A program made the position numbers and the translations under genes. Shown piece by piece: positions 33,401-39,798 of a stretch of DNA of 39,798 nucleotides. The stretch's first letter is position 1; each line of letters opens with the position of its first letter. The DNA comes from Desulfobacteraceae bacterium (GTDB lineage Bacteria > Desulfobacterota > DSM-4660 > Desulfatiglandales > Desulfatiglandaceae): positions 1 to 39,798 of the forward strand of contig JAERTK010000207.1 in NCBI GenBank assembly GCA_016844935.1, read 5' to 3'. The notes below the pieces were generated by a model. That model had not been told where the DNA came from. It saw only the letters and a list, made by a program, of their open reading frames with translations, and searched no databases.

Positions 33401-34062
33401 TGAAGGCTCCTCTTGAGGTTGTAAAACAGCAGTTCATCATCGAGCAGGGCCACATGTTTCTCCTCCCACTTGATAATCCCTTCCGTGAAGGTGGATTTGC
33501 ATATGGCGATGGTCACGGGGACGTTCTGGAGCAGGCTGGGATTAAAGTGATGGATGCCATGGATTTCATTGACCGGAAAGACCCATTGTTCGCTATCCTT
33601 TGACACCACCATCAGCCGTTTTTTGGCCTTTTCCGAACCGGTTTTTTCACCAGGGTCATCCTCCAGGTTCATGAGGTTTTTTAAGGAGACACACAGCTGG
33701 ATTTCCCCATGCACATTCACAAGGCCCAGCAAAACCGGGGTTTTTCGGTGAGGAAGGGTATGGATGCTGACATCGTCGATGATCTCCGCAAACAAACCGG
33801 CTGCAAGGGCCATCCACTCCGATTCAATACGAAATACAACCACCGCAATGGCGTCGGCCGGTTCTTCGCCTTTCTTTTTCACAAGGATGCTCCCCCACTC
33901 ATCCTTGTATTCCTCAGGAAGCGCCCGCTCCAGCAGATTCCGGCCGGCCTGGGTGAACACATCGCAGTTACGGCAATGGATCACCTCTGTGAGCCTGGGG
34001 CACCGGGGCTCTTCATTTCCCCAGACCCCTATCCGTTTCCAACATCGATTCCGATTGTCCAT
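33397..34062 (-). CDS. CheW-domain coupling protein (WspD-like)
   Basis: A 221-aa coupling protein linking receptor to CheA. The N-terminal segment CWKRIGVWGNEEPRCPRLTEVIHCRNCDVF, with paired Cys, is the signature of WspD-like CheW proteins. The CheW domain follows (IAVVVFRIESEWMALAAGLFAEI, LLGLVNVHGEIQLCVSL, WVFPVNEIHGIHHF). It is the first gene of the surviving chemosensory operon; only 37 bp separate it from the hsdR stop. A second CheW (WspB-like), receptor (WspA-like) and CheR (WspC-like) would normally precede it and are absent. Confidence 0.9.
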   Translation of the reverse strand: MDNRNRCWKRIGVWGNEEPRCPRLTEVIHCRNCDVFTQAGRNLLERALPEEYKDEWGSILVKKKGEEPADAIAVVVFRIESEWMALAAGLFAEIIDDVSIHTLPHRKTPVLLGLVNVHGEIQLCVSLKNLMNLEDDPGEKTGSEKAKKRLMVVSKDSEQWVFPVNEIHGIHHFNPSLLQNVPVTIAICKSTFTEGIIKWEEKHVALLDDELLFYNLKRSLQ

Positions 34063-34099
34063 GGTTTATCTCTTGGTTATGTTCCGCTGTTTAGAGTGT

Positions 34100-37000
34100 C
34101 TATTTTCCATGCGTAATCTCTTCCGCCATCAATTCAGCTTGTTTCAAAACTGTTTCAGTTGCCAATTTCTGCATATCCGGTGGATAGCCATATTGCCGCA
34201 ATGTTCTTTTTACAATGACCTTTAATTTTGCCTTTATGCTTTCCTTGATTGTCCAGTCGATGGAAGCATTGGCCTTTACCTTTTCAAACAACACAACTGC
34301 CAGTTCCCTCAGTTTGTCTTTTCCCATCAACTCGCGAGCACTTTCGTTATTGGCAATGGCTGTATAAAAAGCATATTCAAAATCAGACAAGCCCATTTCC
34401 TGAGGCTCTTTGTCCATCTTCTGAATTTCTTTGCTCAATTCAATTAACTCTTCAATAACTTCCGCTGCTGTTAAAATCTTGTTGTGATATTTCTTAATGG
34501 AATTTTCCAGCATCTCCATGAGGAATTTGCTTTGAATCAGGTTCTTTTTGGTTCTCGTTTTTATTTCATCATTCAGCAGTTTTTTCAAAACTTCCAGAGC
34601 AATGTTTTTATGCTCCATGTTTTTGACTTCCCAAAGAAACTCTTCTGAAAGGATGGAAATATCCGGTTTTCTGATCCCGGCGGCATCGAAAACATCTACA
34701 ACCTTCTCGGTTACCAATGCTTTGTCAATCACCTGTCTGATGGCTGTTTCAACTTCTTCGTCTGTTTTACCTGCGCCGGTGCCGTCAAACTTGGCCAATC
34801 GGGATTTTACCGCCTGAAAAAAAGAGACCTCATCTTTAACATCCATGGCCTGTTCATGGGGGATGGCAATTGAAAAAGCCTTGGACAGGGCGGTTACTTC
34901 ATTGATGTACCGCTTTTTTCCGTTTTCCAGCCCCAGAATGTGTTCTTCCGCAGCGAGTATCACAGATAGCTTTTTCCCTGTATCCGCGTCAAAGTAATTT
35001 TCATAGGCAAACCCATGAAACATTTGAGAAACCACTTCCAGTTTTTCCAGCATCATTTGCACTGCTTTTTCCTGTGCGATTGCCGGGTCGCCTTTACCGC
35101 CGCTATCCGAGTAAAACGACAAAGCTTTTTTAAGGTCTGACGCAATCCCCAGATAATCAACAATAAGTCCTCCGGGTTTATCCTTATAGACACGATTCAC
35201 CCGCGCGATGGCCTGCATCAGATTATGGCCTTTCATGGGCTTATCTATGTAAAGCGTGTGCATGCAAGGAACATCAAAGCCGGTCAGCCACATATCCCGG
35301 ACAATCACCAGTTTAAGTTCATCTTCAGGGTCTTTCATTCTATCGGCCAAGGCTCTGCGCTGATCTTTGGTGGTGTGGTGTCTGGAAATTTCAGGGCCGT
35401 CAGAAGATGCGGATGTCATCACCACCTTAATGACACCTTTTTTCAAGTCATCATTATGCCACCCGGGTTTGATGTTGATGATTTCCTTGTATAAATCGGC
35501 GGCGATCCGACGGGACATAGCAACAATCATGGCCTTGCCTTCAAACACTTCCTGCCGCTGCTCAAAATGATTGATAATATCCTGGGCCACTTGTTTTATC
35601 CGGTCTTGACTGCCGATGAGCGCTTCCAGTTGCGTCCATTTGGCTTTGGCTTTTTGAGTTACTGCAAGTTCGCCCACTTCCAATTCATCATCCAAATCGG
35701 AAACGAGCTTCTTGCCCTCTTCACTGAGGTTAATCTTCGCCAGTCTGCTTTCGTAATAAATCCTGACCGTTGCCCCATCATCAACCGCTTGCAGGATGTC
35801 GTAAACATCAACATAGTTGCCAAATACAGCAGGCGTGTTAACATCGGTGCTTTCAATTGGCGTTCCGGTAAAGCCCAGATACGTAGCATTGGGCAACGCA
35901 TCCCGCAAATACTTGGCAAATCCATACACAATTTTTTTGCCGATAACATTGCCGTTTTCATCTTTGGCATCGATGGTCTTGGCTTTAAAACCATACTGGG
36001 TCCGATGGGCTTCATCGGCAATGACAATTATGTTTCTTCTCTTTGAGAGGGTTTCATAAACATTGCCCTCGTCAGGCTGGAATTTCTGGATGGTGGTAAA
36101 CACCACACCGCCCGATGCGACTTTGAGCAGCTCTTTCAAATGGCCTCTGTCTTTCGCCTGCACCGGTTCCTGCCTGAGCAACTGTTTTGATGCGGCGAAG
36201 GTATCAAACAACTGGTCGTCCAGATCGTTTCTGTCGGTAATGACCAGTACCGTGGGGTTTTCCATTACCAGGACAATCTTTCCCGTATAAAAAACCATGG
36301 ACAGGGATTTGCCGCTTCCCTGGGTATGCCATACCACGCCGCCTTTCCGGTCGCCTGAAGGCTGATTCTCGACATCTGGCAAGCCATAATTTGCAGGGGA
36401 TTCCGCGGTCTTCTGCCCAGACAAATATTCAGCGGCTCTTAACGTAGATTCAACAGCTCTGTTTACAGCATAATATTGATGATAGGCAGCCAGTTTTTTT
36501 CCTGTTTGGATGGTAATGATACCTGTATCTTTATCTTCTTTCTTTGATTTTTCAAACACAACAAAATGACGGATCAGATCCAGAAGAATTTTTTTATCCA
36601 ACATGCCCTTGATCAGGGTTTCCAGTTGTCCAATGAGTGGCGAGGCTTCCACCTTGCCATCAGCTGTTTTCCAAGCCATGAAGCGGGAGAATCCCGCGGA
36701 AATGGAACCGGCTTTCGCTTGAAGGCCATCGGAAATAATCATCAAGCCGTTATAGGTAAACAGGCTGGGGATTGCCTGCTTGTAGGTCTGAAGCTGTTTG
36801 AATGCCGACCTTACGGTTGCATTTTCATCAGCCGGATTTTTAAGCTCAATAACAACCAGAGGCAGGCCATTAACAAAAAGAATCACATCCGGGCGTTTGT
36901 TGATATTGTTTTCAATAACGGTAAATTGGTTGGCAACCAGGAACTCGTTATTTTCCGGATTTTTAAAATCAATGAACCAAACCAAATCTCCTCTTTGATC

Positions 37001-37315
37001 GCCATCTTTTTGATAAGTAACCTTAATACCTTCCGTGAGCATACGGTGGAAGGATTCGTTGTTGGTTAACAGATCAGGAGAATTGATACGCTGAATTTTT
37101 TTTAATGCTTCTAATTGATTATCAATTGGAATACTTTGATTGATCCTACAGATGGCAGCTTGCAACCTGGATGTTAGTAGAACTTCTTGGTAGGCTTCTC
37201 TTTCGGGCTGTTCACCGTCAGGTGCGATATTTGGAGCATAGATATATTGGTAACCTAATTCACATAGCTTTTCTATTGCCAATAATTCTATATCCGACTC
37301 GGTGATTTTAGACAT
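34100..37315 (-). CDS. hsdR: Type I restriction enzyme R subunit
   Basis: A 1071-aa motor-endonuclease subunit. The N-terminal nuclease domain has the PD-(D/E)xK motif in RPDVILFVNGLPLVVIELKNP. The helicase domain has Walker A WHTQGSGKSLSM (K336), DEAH box IADEAHRTQYG (434-437), GFTGTPIE and a later DMWLTGFDVP motif. The C-terminal helical part mediates complex contacts. It needs the HsdM/S complex to recognise DNA, then translocates and cleaves unmodified DNA. It starts 6 bp after the hsdM-S stop. All domains look intact. Confidence 0.94.
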   Translation of the reverse strand: MSKITESDIELLAIEKLCELGYQYIYAPNIAPDGEQPEREAYQEVLLTSRLQAAICRINQSIPIDNQLEALKKIQRINSPDLLTNNESFHRMLTEGIKVTYQKDGDQRGDLVWFIDFKNPENNEFLVANQFTVIENNINKRPDVILFVNGLPLVVIELKNPADENATVRSAFKQLQTYKQAIPSLFTYNGLMIISDGLQAKAGSISAGFSRFMAWKTADGKVEASPLIGQLETLIKGMLDKKILLDLIRHFVVFEKSKKEDKDTGIITIQTGKKLAAYHQYYAVNRAVESTLRAAEYLSGQKTAESPANYGLPDVENQPSGDRKGGVVWHTQGSGKSLSMVFYTGKIVLVMENPTVLVITDRNDLDDQLFDTFAASKQLLRQEPVQAKDRGHLKELLKVASGGVVFTTIQKFQPDEGNVYETLSKRRNIIVIADEAHRTQYGFKAKTIDAKDENGNVIGKKIVYGFAKYLRDALPNATYLGFTGTPIESTDVNTPAVFGNYVDVYDILQAVDDGATVRIYYESRLAKINLSEEGKKLVSDLDDELEVGELAVTQKAKAKWTQLEALIGSQDRIKQVAQDIINHFEQRQEVFEGKAMIVAMSRRIAADLYKEIINIKPGWHNDDLKKGVIKVVMTSASSDGPEISRHHTTKDQRRALADRMKDPEDELKLVIVRDMWLTGFDVPCMHTLYIDKPMKGHNLMQAIARVNRVYKDKPGGLIVDYLGIASDLKKALSFYSDSGGKGDPAIAQEKAVQMMLEKLEVVSQMFHGFAYENYFDADTGKKLSVILAAEEHILGLENGKKRYINEVTALSKAFSIAIPHEQAMDVKDEVSFFQAVKSRLAKFDGTGAGKTDEEVETAIRQVIDKALVTEKVVDVFDAAGIRKPDISILSEEFLWEVKNMEHKNIALEVLKKLLNDEIKTRTKKNLIQSKFLMEMLENSIKKYHNKILTAAEVIEELIELSKEIQKMDKEPQEMGLSDFEYAFYTAIANNESARELMGKDKLRELAVVLFEKVKANASIDWTIKESIKAKLKVIVKRTLRQYGYPPDMQKLATETVLKQAELMAEEITHGK

Positions 37316-37321
37316 ATTCTT

Positions 37322-39463
37322 TTATATTCTGCTCTTTTGAAATATCGCCTTGTTCGCTTCGATCAATTTAGCACTAATCCTCTTGTTTAAGTTCCTCTTT
37401 CTATCAATAGTCTCAATAATACCAGAGAATTTTCGCTGGTCTTCAATACTAGGCAGGTATATGATTGTATTCAGTATTTGACTTGGTGAGAGATTTGATT
37501 GACCACCTGAACCCCTGGCAATTTTGACAAAGTACTCTTGATAATAATCGTTACTTATCAAATAATATATATAGTTTAATTCAATTACTTTAGGTTTAAT
37601 TAGATTCAAAATACCGACTCGTTGATTCAAGTAGTACGGTTTTTCCTCTTTAAACATGGCAACTTTTCCAACCCAGCTATCCTTACCACCTTCGAATCTG
37701 TTACCTGTCATTGTAATTAATAGATCATTAGGTGAAATCATAAAATCTGAATACTTGTTTGCCGTATCAATACTTATATAATCAACATTGTCCAATAGAA
37801 GTCTGCGTGGCTTTACATTTTTTATTTTCATAACAGGAAGCCCTTTTGAAACAAATTCTTTACCCTTAAAAGAGGCACCTCCTTTGACTTTAAAAAAATC
37901 ACCTATTTTGTGTTTGAACTTATCAACTTTGTTTAAAGAAATATTCATGATTACTTCTTTGAGGCATTTGTTGAGGGAGTCTTCTTCATTAATCCAAGAA
38001 TCAATATTTTCTTGAAGAATCAATATTTTCTTGTCGACAATATCTTCTCTAGGTAGTACCTCCTTTACACCGACATAATAACCAGGGTTCAGGGCATAAT
38101 CATTTTCTTTTATTTCATCTACTCTTACCGATTTACAGAAGCCTTCAATATCACTATATTTCTCGGAGCTAGTTTTCCAGTTATTAAAAGTGTTTATTAG
38201 TAACTGTCTTTCATCTTCATCTAGTTCTCTTAGGTTTTTATTCCTCAAACGGCCTAATTTTCGGCCGTCTATTAGTAGCACTACGCCTTTTCCGAATTTT
38301 TTGTTTCGATTAATGAACCATAATGAAGCTGGGATATGTGTCGAATAAAATAATTTATCAGGTAGGGCTATTATGCATTCGATTAAATCACTTGTTATAA
38401 AGTTGGTTCTAATCTCACCTTCAGTACTTGTATTGGAAGTTAAAGCACCGTTAGCTAAAACAACGCCTGCTTTACCATGTGGAGCGAGATGAAATAAAAA
38501 ATGTTGAAGCCATGCATAGTTAGCATTTTTGACGGGCGGTACGCCATATTGCCATCTGCCATCTTTTCTAAGGAGATCACCGCTCCAGTCACTATCATTA
38601 AACGGCGGATTGGCAATCACATAATCGGCCTTTAAATCCTTGTGGCTGTTATTTAAGAAAGAGCCTTCATTGTTCCATTTCACCTGGGAACTGTCGATGC
38701 CCCGAATCGCCAGATTCATTTTTGCCAGCCGCCAGGTGGTCTGGTTGCTCTCCTGTCCGTAAATGGAAATATCATTCACTCTACCCTGATGGTCGACAAC
38801 AAACTTTTCTGACTGCACAAACATACCACCGGAACCGCAACAGGGATCAAACACCCTGCCTTTGTATGGTTCGAGCATTTCCACCAGCAATTCGACAACG
38901 CCTCGTGGGGTATAGAACTGGCCGCCTTTTTTGCCTTCTGCCAAAGCGAATTCACCGAGGAAATATTCAAACACATGACCCAGCACATCGGCGCTTCGGG
39001 CTTTTGCATCACCCAGGGCAATGTTTCCCACAAGGTCAATCAAACCGCCAAGATTGGTAGGGTCGAGGTTGCCTCTGGCATAGACTTTAGGCAACACATC
39101 CCGAAGCGAAGGATTGTCCTTTTCAATGGCATCCATAGCCTGATCAACCTCCTTGCCAATCTCCGGCAATTTGGCTTTGGATTGCAGATAAGACCAACGG
39201 GCAATTTCCGGCACAAAAAAGACATTCTCCGCCTTATATTCGTCCTTGTCTTCCGGATCGGCACCGGCATATTCGCCTTCCCCTTTTTTCAGCTTGTCAA
39301 ATAACTCTTCAAAAGCGTGAGAAATATACTTCAGGAATATCAGGCCCAGAATAATGTGTTTGTATTCCGCGGCATCAATATTTTTCCTGAGCTTATCGGC
39401 TGCTTTCCAGAGCTGTTTTTCAATCGGCTCTTCGGTATTGTTGTTCTTTTTGGCTTTTGCCAT
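37322..39463 (-). CDS. hsdM: Type I restriction-modification HsdM-HsdS fusion (single TRD)
   Basis: A 713-aa protein; ATG 39463 is preferred (TGGAG 7 nt before; MAKAKKNNNTEE). N-terminal HsdM_N (about 5-150), then N6-adenine methyltransferase with SAM motif DPCCGSGGMF (206-215) and catalytic NPPF (285-288). From about residue 525 it continues in frame into one HsdS target-recognition domain (KIGDFFKVKGGASFKGKEF, LPVMKIKNVKPR, GSGGQSNLSPSQILNTIIYLPS) and a coiled conserved region (DQRKFSGIIETIDRKRNLN). Ordinary HsdS has two TRDs and is a separate gene; no separate hsdS is in the window. It thus supplies both modification and specificity. The TRD part is visibly more AT-rich. Confidence 0.9.
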   Translation of the reverse strand: MAKAKKNNNTEEPIEKQLWKAADKLRKNIDAAEYKHIILGLIFLKYISHAFEELFDKLKKGEGEYAGADPEDKDEYKAENVFFVPEIARWSYLQSKAKLPEIGKEVDQAMDAIEKDNPSLRDVLPKVYARGNLDPTNLGGLIDLVGNIALGDAKARSADVLGHVFEYFLGEFALAEGKKGGQFYTPRGVVELLVEMLEPYKGRVFDPCCGSGGMFVQSEKFVVDHQGRVNDISIYGQESNQTTWRLAKMNLAIRGIDSSQVKWNNEGSFLNNSHKDLKADYVIANPPFNDSDWSGDLLRKDGRWQYGVPPVKNANYAWLQHFLFHLAPHGKAGVVLANGALTSNTSTEGEIRTNFITSDLIECIIALPDKLFYSTHIPASLWFINRNKKFGKGVVLLIDGRKLGRLRNKNLRELDEDERQLLINTFNNWKTSSEKYSDIEGFCKSVRVDEIKENDYALNPGYYVGVKEVLPREDIVDKKILILQENIDSWINEEDSLNKCLKEVIMNISLNKVDKFKHKIGDFFKVKGGASFKGKEFVSKGLPVMKIKNVKPRRLLLDNVDYISIDTANKYSDFMISPNDLLITMTGNRFEGGKDSWVGKVAMFKEEKPYYLNQRVGILNLIKPKVIELNYIYYLISNDYYQEYFVKIARGSGGQSNLSPSQILNTIIYLPSIEDQRKFSGIIETIDRKRNLNKRISAKLIEANKAIFQKSRI

Positions 39464-39487
39464 GTATTTCTCCAGTTGTTCATTCAC

Positions 39488-39711
39488 TTTTTACGACCGT
39501 CAAGGAAGTCGAGTGCTATTTCTGCTTCCTGGCAATCTATTCGTCATGTGGGGCTAACGACAACATAAAGCACGGCCGCTTTTCCCCGTCGCTTTTAATG
39601 CAATTGCTCGGCTCAACTGTCCCAGATATTTCGTTACCGAACCCTTCCTTGGGATGTCAAAACTATAGGCCGTACCGGATTACTTGATACGGAAAAAACT
39701 ACTTGACAGGT
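39488..39711. other. Leader region of the hsd operon
   Basis: About 220 bp upstream of the hsdM-S start with no supported gene. Overlapping plus-strand frames are antisense shadows. It should contain the hsd promoter on the minus strand, but I cannot place it with confidence. Confidence 0.4.
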
Positions 39712-39798
39712 TTATACGGCTTCCAAATAGAATTCATCTCCCCGGTTCTCAAAAGCATCTTTACCAAGATATTCTTCTTCGGCATTTTTTGAATATAC
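39712..39798 (-). CDS. C-terminal end of an unidentified gene (partial)
   Basis: Reading the minus strand in from the window edge, one frame is open for 28 codons (VYSKNAEEEYLGKDAFENRGDEFYLEAV, given here only as motifs YSKNAEEEYLG and ENRGDEFYLEAV) and stops at TAA 39714-39712. The acidic, protein-like composition suggests a real gene cut by the window boundary. Family unknown. Confidence 0.35.
   Translation of the reverse strand, partial: VYSKNAEEEYLGKDAFENRGDEFYLEAV

Noticed and set aside
1..39798. CRISPR arrays, tRNA, rRNA and riboswitches
   Set aside because: I looked for regularly spaced direct repeats, tRNA-like cloverleaf ends and cobalamin or molybdenum cofactor leader motifs in the intergenic regions and saw none; short or degenerate ones could be missed by eye.

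Overview
The window looks like chromosome of a strictly anaerobic, probably sulfate-reducing Desulfobacterota (Desulfobacterales-like) bacterium. This is inferred from the gene content: a three-component corrinoid methyl-transfer operon, a cytosolic Mvh/HydG-like [NiFe] hydrogenase, a haem-c sensor kinase, a molybdenum-hydroxylase maturation set of the selenium-dependent type, and many response regulators. No taxonomic marker gene is present.

Layout. 1-1.1 kb: mobile-element debris (sigma-70 region-4-like fragment, tyrosine recombinase broken by an amber codon). 1.2-4.0 kb: membrane hybrid histidine kinase with a CxxCH sensor domain. 4.0-4.9 kb: no convincing gene. 4.9-5.8 kb: alkA. 6.0-9.35 kb: FadR-type GntR regulator, UROD/MtaA-type methyltransferase, corrinoid protein and MtrH-type methyltransferase in a tight operon. 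9.4-10.4 kb: IS200-like transposase remnant and a BrnT-type toxin-antitoxin pair. 10.5-12.7 kb: two-gene [NiFe] hydrogenase whose large subunit ends exactly at the last metal-site His. 12.8-15.6 kb: Tat-exported metallophosphoesterase and an amidase. 15.62-15.77 kb: a 146-bp imperfect palindrome lying exactly between two convergent genes. 15.8-21.8 kb: seven-gene operon padR-modA-modB-modC-moeA-like-yqeB-xdhC, with a perfect dyad over the predicted promoter. 22.2-23.9 kb: orphan family-5 solute-binding protein. 24.2-25.5 kb: AAA_14/DUF4143 ATPase, then a decayed RES-domain toxin. 25.8-34.1 kb: Wsp-like chemosensory operon (CheW with WspD-like N terminus, CheA-REC with three HPt modules, CheB, REC-nucleotide cyclase, REC-PP2C phosphatase, lipoprotein). 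34.1-39.5 kb: type I restriction genes hsdR and an hsdM-hsdS fusion with a single target-recognition domain. The right edge holds the C-terminal end of another gene.

How the parts work together. The corrinoid operon should move a methyl group from an unidentified donor to tetrahydrofolate. The mod operon couples molybdate import to maturation of a molybdenum hydroxylase encoded elsewhere. The chemosensory operon appears to send phosphoryl signal to two receivers with nearly the same REC domain but different outputs, a class III cyclase and a PP2C phosphatase. It lacks receptor and CheR genes in this window because the hsd genes lie directly upstream.
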